The notes below the pieces were generated by a model that was not told the origin of the DNA, did not search any database, and was given only the letters and a program-made list of their open reading frames with translations. The position numbers and the translations under genes are program-made. A stretch of DNA of 64,000 bases. It comes from Verrucomicrobiales bacterium (GTDB taxonomy: Bacteria > Verrucomicrobiota > Verrucomicrobiia > Verrucomicrobiales > DEV007). Location: the NCBI GenBank assembly GCA_016795385.1, contig JAEUHI010000076.1, positions 1 to 64,000 on the forward strand, written 5' to 3'. This document shows positions 24,597 to 33,528 of this stretch, piece by piece (position 1 is the first letter of the stretch; each line of letters opens with the position of its first letter).

Positions 24597-27044
24597 ATGA
24601 ACAAGTTTCCCCCCTTCCCTGCCTTCGCGTGGCTCGCCGCCACCTTCTTGCTGGCGGCCATCCGGATCGGATCCGCGCAGGATAATCCGGCCCCGAACGC
24701 TCCCGCTCAAGCACCCGCGGCGACCAACGCCGATACTCCCCAACCTCCCGCTCCCGGCATCACCGCTCCGGGCAGCGAACCGATGACGGACGTCCAGTTC
24801 CCCAACACGCCCATCCCGGTGATCCTGCTCGAGTATGAGCGCCTCACCGGCAAACGCGTCATCCGCGACACGACGGTGCAGGACAAGAATCTCATCATCC
24901 AGACCTCCGGCAAAATGACCTACGCCGAGGCCGCCGAGTTCATTGAGAAGAGCTTTCTTCTGAACGGCTACGCCCTTCTCCCGACGGACAAGCCGGATCA
25001 GATGAAAATCATCGCCTACAACACGGATAAAAAGCCGAGCAGCCAGGGTCTGCCCATTTACACAACGCCTTTCCAGCTCCCCGATACCGAGCAGGTCGTG
25101 ACCTACATCATGCCTCTCTCCTACCTCGCCCCCGAGGAGGCGGCTGAACTCTTTTCCAATGTGATCGTGCTGAACGCCTACGGCAAGATCACCCCGCTGA
25201 AGTCTTCCGCAGCCGTCGTCATCACGGAAAGCTCGACGAACATCAAGCGACTCATCGAACTGCGCGATCATCTCGATGTGAGCCAGGTGCAGACGATCGA
25301 CCAGACCTTCCAGCTTCAGCGTGCCGATGCCGAGGATGTTGTGGAGGCTCTCATCGATGTGCTGGGCCTCGATCAGGAGAGCGCCAAGAGCGGCGGCAAC
25401 CCGCAGGGTGGTGCTCCCCAGGCTCCGAACCAACCGGGCCAGCCCTCCCCGGCGAACCTCGCTGTGAACGATGCCTCGGATTCCAGCCTGCCTTCGCAGG
25501 GACGGAGCAGTTCCGCCTTCGCCAAGCCAAATGCGCCGAAGCCCCGCGTCCGTGCGATCGAGCGCGCCAACCGCGTCCTCGTCATCGCCACTCCGCAGGA
25601 CATGCAATACATCGAGAGCATCATCAACCACCTCGATGCCCCGGTGGAAACGGAGACCTACATGCGCCGGCAGCTCCACTACATCGCCGTGTCCGACTTC
25701 CTCAAGATCGCCGGAAACGTGATTCTCCGCGGTGCCAAGGATGAAAACGGCGGCGAAATCGCAGGGGGCGACGAGCAGAATCAAAACGGGCTCGACAATT
25801 CCGGCAATACCAACAACACGAACAACACCGGCGATCCCTCCGCCCTCGGCAGCAACTCGGGGCGCAGCGGAGGAGCGACCGGCGATCTCGGCAACGCGGG
25901 CTCCGACCAGGCGGCGGCACCGCAATCCGTCGTGATCGGCAAGACGCTTCTCATCGCAGACAACATCCAGAACATGCTGATCGCCTCGGGGCCGCCCGAG
26001 AGTCTTCAGCAGATCGACGAGTTGCTCGACTCGATGGACGTCCGTCCCGTGCAGATCCAGATCTCGGCGATCATTTCACAGCTCACCCTGGGCGATGATT
26101 TCGAATTCGCCGCCAACCTCCTCCGCACCCTCGAACAGCCCGCCAACGGCGAGCGTTTCCTGAACGGCAGCCGCTTCAATGGAGCCGGCACGATCACCTC
26201 GAATCCCGATGCGAAGTTTTTCAACATCACCAACCTGACCACGCCTGCGAGCCTCGCGACGGCGAATTCGGGCCTCGCTTTCTACGGTCAGATCAACCGC
26301 TACCTCGACGCGCACCTCTCCATGCTGGAGACGACGAACCGCTTCAAGGTGCTCTCGCGCCCGACGATCTACACGGTCAACAACCGCCAGGCCGTCATCG
26401 AGACCGGACAACGTGTTGCGGTGCCCCGCAGCACCCTCTCGTCGCTCGACACCGGGGGGATCAACAACAACAACCAGACCGTGACGGCGAGCATCGACTA
26501 CGAAAACGTCGTGCTGCGCATCGCGGTGATCCCGCTCATCAACGCGAACGGAGAGATCACCCTGCAGATCCAGCAAAAGAACGACGACATCGTCGGCAGC
26601 ACCATCATCGGGGGCGATGAGATTCCCACGATCGGCACCCAGAGCCTCGGCACCACCGTGATGGTCCCGGACGGCGGCACCGTCCTTCTTGGAGGCCTCA
26701 TCAGCGAGGATGACAGCAAGGCGCAGGCCGGGATGCCGCTCTTCGCGAACCTGCCTCTCGTCGGCCGTGTCTTCGGATCGACCACCGATGCGATCAACCG
26801 CGAAGAGCTCCTCATCTTCATCCAGCCGAAAGTGATCCGCAGCGAGAGCGAACAGATCCTCGTCGACAACGACCTGAAGGACCGCACCCGCATCGCCGCG
26901 CCTGCGGAGGAGTTCGCGACCAATGCCGACAACAACCTCGACGTCTTTGAATCGCAGGATTTCAACTCGGCCGAGAAACGCGTCTTTTTCTTCCGGGATC
27001 TCTTCAAGAAGAAACCCGCGGTGCGCGCCGTGCCGGTGGAGTGA
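24597..27044 (+). CDS. gspD: Type II secretion secretin GspD
   Basis: 815 residues. A signal peptide (1-28) is followed by the N0 domain (MTDVQFPNTPIPVILLEYERLTG), the N1-N3 domains, and the secretin barrel region with VPDGGTVLLGGLI near residue 690. Forms the outer-membrane pore. An Asn-, Gly- and Ser-rich insertion lies at about 390-445 within the N3 part (NTNNTNNTGDPS), where many secretins have flexible loops. It ends the operon, and no ATPase, GspF, GspG or pilotin gene is seen nearby. Confidence 0.95.
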   Translation: MNKFPPFPAFAWLAATFLLAAIRIGSAQDNPAPNAPAQAPAATNADTPQPPAPGITAPGSEPMTDVQFPNTPIPVILLEYERLTGKRVIRDTTVQDKNLIIQTSGKMTYAEAAEFIEKSFLLNGYALLPTDKPDQMKIIAYNTDKKPSSQGLPIYTTPFQLPDTEQVVTYIMPLSYLAPEEAAELFSNVIVLNAYGKITPLKSSAAVVITESSTNIKRLIELRDHLDVSQVQTIDQTFQLQRADAEDVVEALIDVLGLDQESAKSGGNPQGGAPQAPNQPGQPSPANLAVNDASDSSLPSQGRSSSAFAKPNAPKPRVRAIERANRVLVIATPQDMQYIESIINHLDAPVETETYMRRQLHYIAVSDFLKIAGNVILRGAKDENGGEIAGGDEQNQNGLDNSGNTNNTNNTGDPSALGSNSGRSGGATGDLGNAGSDQAAAPQSVVIGKTLLIADNIQNMLIASGPPESLQQIDELLDSMDVRPVQIQISAIISQLTLGDDFEFAANLLRTLEQPANGERFLNGSRFNGAGTITSNPDAKFFNITNLTTPASLATANSGLAFYGQINRYLDAHLSMLETTNRFKVLSRPTIYTVNNRQAVIETGQRVAVPRSTLSSLDTGGINNNNQTVTASIDYENVVLRIAVIPLINANGEITLQIQQKNDDIVGSTIIGGDEIPTIGTQSLGTTVMVPDGGTVLLGGLISEDDSKAQAGMPLFANLPLVGRVFGSTTDAINREELLIFIQPKVIRSESEQILVDNDLKDRTRIAAPAEEFATNADNNLDVFESQDFNSAEKRVFFFRDLFKKKPAVRAVPVE

Positions 27045-27078
27045 AACGGTCCGCCGTCTTGCAATCGCACGCGCGCGC

Positions 27079-27720
27079 TCACTCGCCGCGGCTGTCGCGC
27101 AACTCGATCGCACCGATCGCCGCCATGATGCGGTTGGCGATGGCCTGGTAACGATCCTTGCTGGAGAGCGAGGGATCGTTCACCAGATCATCGAGCACGA
27201 TCCGCTCGCCCACGGCGAGGGTCACGGGATGGCGTTTGAGTTTGCCGCTGCCGCGCGGCAGGGCTTTTTCGGGACCGAACAAACGCACCGGCAGCACGGG
27301 CACACCCGCCTTGCAGACGATCATGCCGACGCCGGGCTCGCCTTCGGTCTTGATCTTGCCGTCGAGGGTGCGCTCGCCTTCGGGAAAAATCAGCACTTTT
27401 TGCCCGTCCTTGAGCAACTGGATGACAAGCTTCAGGGAGGAGAGCTCGGGCTTCTCCTGGTTTACCGGGATGGCGTTGACGCGGGTGTAGATGAAGTTCG
27501 CCACGGGATGGTCGAAGAGCGTCTTCCTCGCGAAGTAATAGATCGGCTCGCGGAAGGCGCCGCCGATGAAAGGCGGGTCGAGGAAACTGACGTGATTCGA
27601 GACGATGAGGAGTCCATCGGGGAGGTTCTCGAGGCGCTCGCCGTCCTGCACCCGGAAGGAGCAGACCACCTTGGAAACGAGCTTGGAAAGGGAATGGCCG
27701 AGCCAATACCAGAAATTCAT
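27079..27720 (-). CDS. plsC: 1-acyl-glycerol-3-phosphate acyltransferase family protein
   Basis: 213 residues. The acceptor site NHVSFLDPP carries the HX4D motif (H43, D48), and FPEGERT (about 115-121) is the lipid-binding block. It transfers an acyl chain in phospholipid synthesis at the inner face of the membrane. A hydrophobic N-terminus may anchor it. Other lysophospholipid acyltransferases share these motifs. It faces the gspD gene with 34 bp between the two stops. Confidence 0.88.
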   Translation of the reverse strand: MNFWYWLGHSLSKLVSKVVCSFRVQDGERLENLPDGLLIVSNHVSFLDPPFIGGAFREPIYYFARKTLFDHPVANFIYTRVNAIPVNQEKPELSSLKLVIQLLKDGQKVLIFPEGERTLDGKIKTEGEPGVGMIVCKAGVPVLPVRLFGPEKALPRGSGKLKRHPVTLAVGERIVLDDLVNDPSLSSKDRYQAIANRIMAAIGAIELRDSRGE

Positions 27721-27754
27721 GACGCGGAATCGTCGGATCGAGCCGTCGAGGAGC

Positions 27755-27958
27755 TCAGTTGCCCCCGGTCGTGCCGTCGGTCAGGGGAATGAGAATCGAA
27801 GACGAAGTCTCCGTTTGCTGCTTCTCCGTCTCGGAGAGCCGCACCGGCACGCGCAGGAGGTTCGCGGCCCGGGACAATTGATGGTTCACCATCCCGCACG
27901 CGCTGAAAAACAGCGAGGTCGCGAGGAGAAGCACGGCAAGGAAAAGACGGCGCATCAT
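27755..27958 (-). CDS. Small lipoprotein
   Basis: 67 residues. A signal peptide MMRRLFLAVLLLATS is followed by a lipobox FSAC with the lipidated cysteine near residue 21. The mature part is 47 residues, rich in Ser and Thr at the end. Function unknown. It lies between the acyltransferase and the DUF4350 gene on the minus strand, 31 bp after the latter's stop. Confidence 0.65.
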   Translation of the reverse strand: MMRRLFLAVLLLATSLFFSACGMVNHQLSRAANLLRVPVRLSETEKQQTETSSSILIPLTDGTTGGN

Positions 27959-27989
27959 GTGCGTTTCATCGCGGAGAAAGCCCGCCTTG

Positions 27990-29423
27990 TCAACGTTTTC
28001 GCAACACCTCGACGATGCCCCGGTAGGCGTCGGCGATGCCGAACTCTTTCGGATCCTGCCGGTGCCGGGCGAGGAGACGATCGATCTTTTCGCGCTGGGG
28101 GCCATCGGCTCCCGAGGCGCGGGACTGCGCCCAGATCTCGACGCATTGGGCGAGCAATCCCGCGGAAGGCACGCTGCGCCGCAAGAGACGGATGAGCCCG
28201 GCCCCGGTCCCCTCGCCCATCACCGCCCCGGATCCGCCGACAAGGCCTCTCTCGCGCTCTTCACTGCCGGGCACCAACGGCACCGCGCTGCGCCACACCC
28301 AGAGTGCGAAAAAGGCGAGCAGGCCGAGGATCACTCCATGTCCGCGGTAGCGCCGGATCAGTTTCATCGCTCCGCCGGTCTCGGTCGTGCCGTGGATGGT
28401 TTCGTCGAAGATCACCTTGCCCTTCCCTCCGATCAGCCAGAGGAGGAATTCAGGCTCGGCCCCATGGTGGAGGCTCTCGTTGCTCACGAAATAGGTGTCT
28501 GAGGCGAGTACGATGGTGCCTTTGCCAAAGGGGCGTTCGATCACCACCGGCTGGTCATCCACCCACACGACCGGTTTCCAGGCTTCGTCCGTGGCCTTGA
28601 AGCGGTACTGCGAACGCCACATCGGCAACTCGGCCGGCACTTTCACCCCGCCGACCGATTCACCCGCCCGCGTCTCCCAGCCCTCCACCGGACGCTCGAA
28701 AACATCCGCGGATGGCACCTCGAATCCCAGCTTCTTCGGAAGCGTGGGGCCGAGGATGCCCTCCATCTGCTTTTCGAACTCCTCCAGCTCATCGGACTCT
28801 TCCTGCTCCTTCGTCTTCTTCGAGTCCTTCTCCTTCGAGCCTTCGCTCTTCGCCTCCGGGGCTTCCTTACCGTCCTTGACCGCCGGCGTCCCCTTCTCCC
28901 GGTTCTCTTCCCGGGAAGGCTCGACCACCGGACCGCCTTTTGCGACCGGAGTCGGCTCGCCGCGCCGATTCGCCTGCTCTTCGCGGAAGCGTCGGCGACG
29001 CTCGATCCAATCGTCCTCGAACTCACTCAGGGAGGGCTGGTATTTTTCCGGAACGAGCTCGGGATTCATCGTCAGGACCAGTCTCGCGCCTTCCTCCACC
29101 GCCTTCATCACCGGCGAGTTTTCCGGGGCACGGATGTCCTCGAATCCATCCCGCGGATAACCGAGCAAGAGAATCGCCGTGTCGGCATCGAGCCCCGTGA
29201 CCGAATTCAAATGGATGAGGTTGCGCGAGACCGTCACCGTCTCCATCCCCTCGAGCGATTCGTAGAACGCGCTTGTGCCGAGCGGGTCATTGCGGAAGCT
29301 CGCGTAGTAGGGATAAATCCCGCCTTCGGCAAAACGCTTTTCGAGCACGCCGAAAAATCCGGCCACGAGCAACACGCCGAGCAGGAGCAGCCCCATCTTT
29401 GTCACTGTCGCGCGTGTCCACAT
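27990..29423 (-). CDS. DUF4350 membrane protein
   Basis: 477 residues. An N-terminal membrane segment (about 10-27), then a DUF4350-type domain (DPLGTSAFYESLEGM near 47-61), then a strongly charged insertion (about 165-235, Glu- and Lys-rich), then more of the domain (VVIERPFGKGTIVLASDTYFVSNESL), a second membrane segment (about 375-392) and a cytoplasmic tail. DUF4350 proteins usually stand near MoxR ATPases and DUF58 proteins. Here the DUF4129 gene is 9 bp upstream on the same strand, which fits that context. Biochemical role unknown. Confidence 0.85.
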   Translation of the reverse strand: MWTRATVTKMGLLLLGVLLVAGFFGVLEKRFAEGGIYPYYASFRNDPLGTSAFYESLEGMETVTVSRNLIHLNSVTGLDADTAILLLGYPRDGFEDIRAPENSPVMKAVEEGARLVLTMNPELVPEKYQPSLSEFEDDWIERRRRFREEQANRRGEPTPVAKGGPVVEPSREENREKGTPAVKDGKEAPEAKSEGSKEKDSKKTKEQEESDELEEFEKQMEGILGPTLPKKLGFEVPSADVFERPVEGWETRAGESVGGVKVPAELPMWRSQYRFKATDEAWKPVVWVDDQPVVIERPFGKGTIVLASDTYFVSNESLHHGAEPEFLLWLIGGKGKVIFDETIHGTTETGGAMKLIRRYRGHGVILGLLAFFALWVWRSAVPLVPGSEERERGLVGGSGAVMGEGTGAGLIRLLRRSVPSAGLLAQCVEIWAQSRASGADGPQREKIDRLLARHRQDPKEFGIADAYRGIVEVLRKR

Positions 29424-29432
29424 CGGTTTGGT

Positions 29433-31178
29433 TCAGGCTCCCACCGGAGCGGCAGCAGGTCGGACGGAGGCCTTCGCCGACTCCGCGGCGATGAGTCCGT
29501 GATTCTTCAGGTAAAAATCGAGCGAGCCCTCGGCGAGCCGATGCATCCCATACCAGGATCGCTCGAAGAGTGCGGTGTTTTCATCGAAGGCCCGGCGCAA
29601 ATCGCCGAGGGTCCGCGCCCGCAGCGCCAGTTCACCGCGGTAATCGCGGTTCGACTTGAATCTCGCGATCTTCAGCAAGCCCTTTTCCCCGAGGTGGGCG
29701 AGGGTCGCCAAAAAGAGCGCGCGCACCGCGAGACGCTCCTCGCCCCGCTCGATTTGTTCGCGTGCGAGCCGCAGCCACTCCTCCTCATGCAACTGGGTCG
29801 CGACGATATCCTCGCTCGTCAGATCGATCGCGGTGGAGCGCTCCTCCTCATCGATCACCTCTTTTTCCTGCCCCCGATATCGGAGATAGACCGAGATCGC
29901 GAGCCAGACGAGCAGACCAAGAATGACCACGACGAGCACGATCGAAACGGTGGAACTGAGACCCTGGAATTGTTTTGCGTCGCCACCTCCGCCGGATGAG
30001 GTCCCGCGCTCGCGCTCCAAAAGTTCCTTCAAGGCCTCTTCGATCCAGTCCTGTATCTCCTTGAAGAAGCGCTTCACACTGGCGGCGATCTCGTTGAGCC
30101 GCTGTCCGAGCCACGAGTCCGTGCCGGCCTCTTCACTCTCGAGCGCGCGGCGCGAGAGCTGCCATTGATACTTCTTTTGCTCGAGGGTTTCCGCGATCTC
30201 CCTTTCAAAACGAAGGGCCTCGGCCGACGGCTCCACCCGTTTCTCACGCTCCTGCGCCCCGGACGGCGTCGCGAACCCTATCAGACCGAGCAACACCAGC
30301 GCGGCTGCGGCCCGGGATTTGCCGGAGAGACGCTCCTCCACGGCCCGCCCCTGCCTCACCTGGGCGAGGCGTCCGAGGAGATCGGCGCCCGTCGAGCGGG
30401 AGCGGGTGTAGAAACAGCGGAGCACATAGGCCGCATTCAGGAGGGGGCAGATCGCGAGCTGTGTCAGCAGCACCACGCCGATGAGGAAGGTCGTGTTCGA
30501 GGTCGCCGCCGCGGGACTGAGAGTGAAAACCGTCTCCACCCCGAAAAACATCTTCAGCATCGAGGGAACGAAAAGGCAGGTGCCGACCAGATTCGCCAGG
30601 GTGAAGAGGGTGACGAAAAAGAAGACGATGAGGACGCCGTGATTCTGCGCCCATTGATCATGGGAATAGCGGATCGAGTGAGAGACGAGGTCGCGGAAAG
30701 GACGCGGTGAGGGCGGTGTCGTCAACGCGAGCGCCGCGAAATTCTGCTGGGTCGCGAGAATCCATCCGAGCGGGATCGCAAAAAAGATCCCGATGAGCAG
30801 CAGGGGGAACTGCACCGCCTGACAGAGGAACAAGGCGGCGTGGGCGCGGAACCGCTCGCCCCGGGTCATCACCGGAATGCCGCCGGGATCGAGCATGCCC
30901 CAGAGACTGGCACAATAACGGGCCTGGCAGATCCTCATCCAGAAATAGAGCAATGTCAGGATGAGGGCGGCAAACGCCGCGTCGCGCCCCGCGAGACTGC
31001 TCCGCCCCATGTCCGCCACGAAATAGAGCAGGCCGACCGCCCACGGCACCGCACCGAGATAATATCGCCAGAAGACGGACACATCGGCGGTGCGCACGAG
31101 GTGGAACGCCTCCTCGAGGATCTGCATCGCTGCGATCTCCCGCTTCCGCTTTTTCACTCTCCGGTTCACCTTGGTCAT
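29433..31178 (-). CDS. DUF4129 multi-pass membrane protein
   Basis: 581 residues. Five or six hydrophobic segments in the first 270 residues, a long charged stretch, a further membrane segment near 425-445, and a C-terminal DUF4129 domain with ALFLATLAHLGEKGLL and a final FERSWYGMHRL block. DUF4129 appears with transglutaminase-like or MoxR-linked membrane clusters. It is coupled to the DUF4350 gene. The start at 31178 gives a basic N-terminus; MQILEEAF, 17 residues on, is an alternative. Confidence 0.85.
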   Translation of the reverse strand: MTKVNRRVKKRKREIAAMQILEEAFHLVRTADVSVFWRYYLGAVPWAVGLLYFVADMGRSSLAGRDAAFAALILTLLYFWMRICQARYCASLWGMLDPGGIPVMTRGERFRAHAALFLCQAVQFPLLLIGIFFAIPLGWILATQQNFAALALTTPPSPRPFRDLVSHSIRYSHDQWAQNHGVLIVFFFVTLFTLANLVGTCLFVPSMLKMFFGVETVFTLSPAAATSNTTFLIGVVLLTQLAICPLLNAAYVLRCFYTRSRSTGADLLGRLAQVRQGRAVEERLSGKSRAAAALVLLGLIGFATPSGAQEREKRVEPSAEALRFEREIAETLEQKKYQWQLSRRALESEEAGTDSWLGQRLNEIAASVKRFFKEIQDWIEEALKELLERERGTSSGGGGDAKQFQGLSSTVSIVLVVVILGLLVWLAISVYLRYRGQEKEVIDEEERSTAIDLTSEDIVATQLHEEEWLRLAREQIERGEERLAVRALFLATLAHLGEKGLLKIARFKSNRDYRGELALRARTLGDLRRAFDENTALFERSWYGMHRLAEGSLDFYLKNHGLIAAESAKASVRPAAAPVGA

Positions 31179-31187
31179 ATCGCGGCG

Positions 31188-31499
31188 TCACTCCCAGATC
31201 GTGCCATCGTGAAACGCGTCCGGGATATCCCCGAGAAACCGCGCGAAAAGGTAAAAGAGCCCCCAGGCGATCGCGAGCGCCAGACCATACTGGATCCACG
31301 CCGCCGGATGGAAGGAGAACCGGCGTTTCGCGGGACGCGCCGCCTCGACGCTGGCGGCGAGACAGGCGACGCAGACGAGTTTCCCATGGTGCTCGGTGAC
31401 GCACTCCCCGCAGAAAAAACGCCTGCAGGAGGGGCACCGCGCCATTGCGGGGCGGTCCGCGTGGATGGCACACTGGGATCTGGCGAGCGGCTGACTCAT
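31188..31499 (-). CDS. Zinc-binding B-box-like membrane protein
   Basis: 103 residues. Cysteine and histidine pairs in the order C10..H13, C22xxC25, C30xxC33, H37..H38, C43xxC46 form a B-box-like double zinc site, which is followed by a basic stretch and one membrane segment (about 69-90). Its start overlaps the stop of the next upstream gene (31496-31499). It probably works with the DUF4350/DUF4129 proteins at the membrane. Confidence 0.8.
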   Translation of the reverse strand: MSQPLARSQCAIHADRPAMARCPSCRRFFCGECVTEHHGKLVCVACLAASVEAARPAKRRFSFHPAAWIQYGLALAIAWGLFYLFARFLGDIPDAFHDGTIWE

Positions 31500-32557
31500 T
31501 CCACTTCCTCAGCCGGGGTGGCGACGATCGCGGGCGACGCGCTCAAGCTCGCGGCCAGCCGGATCTTGCCCCGCCACTTCACGGCAAGGACGAGACCGGT
31601 GACCGCCGATACCAACATGGCACCCAGCAGGCCGACAAAGGTCGCATAGAGCCAAAAGCCCCCCTCCGCGGTGAGCGCGGTGTAAGCCTCGAGCGGACCC
31701 GTGAAACCCACGGTGTAGGCCGGCTCGCGGGTCGCCACGACGAGGTAATAGACCGTGCCGATGCCGACGACGAGGAAATGCAGACCGAGGAGCAGCCAGA
31801 GCACGGTGCGCAGCGACTCCGGAGTCGGCTTTCTCACCACCGAAACGAGCGAGAGCAGGAGCAGGAGGCTGCCGACGAGGATCAGGAAGAGGACAAAAGC
31901 CGTGAGACCGAGACTCTCGAGATGCAGAGCCGCCAATCCGGCGAGCGCGAAAATGACGAACGACCCGAAGGCGATCGGCACGGTCGCGGGCACTTGGAAA
32001 AATCCCATGCCGCGGGCCGCGTCATCAATGGTCGTCGTCCCTTCCCTGGCCCCCTCCGCGCTCACGCGGACTCCCGCCTGGCTCGTCCGGATCCGGGCAT
32101 CGATCCGCCCCAGGGTTTCGAGGGTGCGATGATAGCGGTTCAGCGGGATGATGCGCTCCCGGGAAAGACGTGTCTGGATATCGCAGACGCACGTCGGCCC
32201 GAGGATGAGATGCCGCACGAGCAGGGCGAGCGAGCCGAGACCGAACGCGAAGGCGAGCGAGAGACCGATCACCGCGGCCGACCCCATCCCATCCGCGGTC
32301 ACGAGGATGAGGGTGATGACGAGACTCGCGAGGAGCAGTCCGAAGGTGAAGAGCAGAATCCGCCCCATGCGGGAAGTCTTCGCGACATTCACCGCCTGGA
32401 TCTCGGAAAGGCGGAACCGCTTGTATTCCTCCGTAAAAGCGAGAAGGAATCCCGAGCCCTTCACATAGACGAGATGATCCTCACCCAGCCACAAACTGGA
32501 GAATCCGAAACGATCCCGGGCGAGAGGCTGGTACTTGTCGGAGAATGCTTTCACCAT
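31496..32557 (-). CDS. Multi-pass membrane protein of unknown function
   Basis: 353 residues with about six hydrophobic segments (near 67-88, 95-117, 195-215, 220-245, 255-280, 300-325). The N-terminal 60 residues look like a small cytosolic domain with two beta strands (SSLWLGEDHLVYVKG, then FLLAFTEEYKRFRLSEIQ). A related pattern appears in membrane-bound PH-like domain proteins, but I do not recognise the family. It begins a minus-strand operon leading to the B-box, DUF4129 and DUF4350 genes by 4-10 bp gaps. Confidence 0.75.
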   Translation of the reverse strand: MVKAFSDKYQPLARDRFGFSSLWLGEDHLVYVKGSGFLLAFTEEYKRFRLSEIQAVNVAKTSRMGRILLFTFGLLLASLVITLILVTADGMGSAAVIGLSLAFAFGLGSLALLVRHLILGPTCVCDIQTRLSRERIIPLNRYHRTLETLGRIDARIRTSQAGVRVSAEGAREGTTTIDDAARGMGFFQVPATVPIAFGSFVIFALAGLAALHLESLGLTAFVLFLILVGSLLLLLSLVSVVRKPTPESLRTVLWLLLGLHFLVVGIGTVYYLVVATREPAYTVGFTGPLEAYTALTAEGGFWLYATFVGLLGAMLVSAVTGLVLAVKWRGKIRLAASLSASPAIVATPAEEVE

Positions 32558-32644
32558 CGCCGACAGTGAACACCCGGATGGGCCTCGCGGTCAAGCTCCG
32601 GACGACGCCCGCGGCGGATTTGCGGAGCATTCCCCGCCCGATTC

Positions 32645-33418
32645 TCACGCCGGTTCGAGCGGATAGGCCGCCATCAGCGTCTTGAAGTCGCGGATCGAGC
32701 GCGACAGGCCGACAAAGACGCCCCGCGCGACGAGGTGGTGGCCCACATTTAGCTCGGCCAGATGCGGCACCCGCATCAACTTCACGAGGTTGCCGAGATT
32801 GATTCCGTGCCCCGCGTTCACCTGCAGACCTTCGCCGTGGGCGAGCCGGGCGGCCTCGACGAGGAGGCGGAATTCCTCATCCCCGCCATCGGGAGCGGCG
32901 TTGGCGAAGGACCCGGTGTGCAATTCCACCATGTCCGCCCCGATCTTCGCCGAAGCGAGGATCTGCGCCGGCTCGGGATCGACGAAAAGACTCACGAGGA
33001 TGCCGGCATCCCGCAGCGTTTTCACGGTGCGCTCCAGCGAGGTGTCCGCATTGGCGACATTGAGTCCGCCCTCGGTCGTCACTTCGCGACGGTTTTCCGG
33101 CACGAGGCAGACGAAATCGGGCTTCGCCTCCAGCGCGATCGCGAGGATCTCGGGCGTGTTGCCCATTTCCAAATTCAGCTTGGTATGGATGCCCCGGCGG
33201 ATCTCGAAAACATCGGCATCCTGGATATGGCGGCGATCGAGCCGCAGATGGATCGTGATGGAATCCGCGCCGGCCGCCTCGGCTTCATGGGCGGCGGCGA
33301 GCAGCGAGGGCTCCGCGTTGTGCGCGGTCGGGTCGGGGGAATAACGCGCCTGCCGCAGGGTCGCGACATGGTCGATGTTCACGCCGAGTTTCAGCGGGGA
33401 GACCGGGGGTTGGCTCAT
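32645..33418 (-). CDS. pdxJ: Pyridoxine 5'-phosphate synthase
   Basis: 257 residues, a TIM barrel that joins deoxyxylulose 5-phosphate with 3-amino-2-oxopropyl phosphate in vitamin B6 synthesis. Family signatures are NIDHVATLRQAR near the start, HLRLDRRHIQD in the middle, ELHTGSFAN and NAGHGINLGN near the end. Full length. It stands alone between the membrane cluster and the transpeptidase gene. Confidence 0.97.
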   Translation of the reverse strand: MSQPPVSPLKLGVNIDHVATLRQARYSPDPTAHNAEPSLLAAAHEAEAAGADSITIHLRLDRRHIQDADVFEIRRGIHTKLNLEMGNTPEILAIALEAKPDFVCLVPENRREVTTEGGLNVANADTSLERTVKTLRDAGILVSLFVDPEPAQILASAKIGADMVELHTGSFANAAPDGGDEEFRLLVEAARLAHGEGLQVNAGHGINLGNLVKLMRVPHLAELNVGHHLVARGVFVGLSRSIRDFKTLMAAYPLEPA

Positions 33419-33528
33419 GCCCGGAATCTAACGCGCATTTCCCGGAGCGTGGCGGGAAAGTTGCAGGAAAAAGGGGCCGCAGGCAGGGAACGGATCTACG
33501 GCACGGCGGCGGCCAACCGGGTGCCGGA

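Noticed and set aside
24267..25925. Minus-strand open frame opposite the secretin
   Set aside because: The plus strand has clear secretin motifs; the minus frame is low-complexity.
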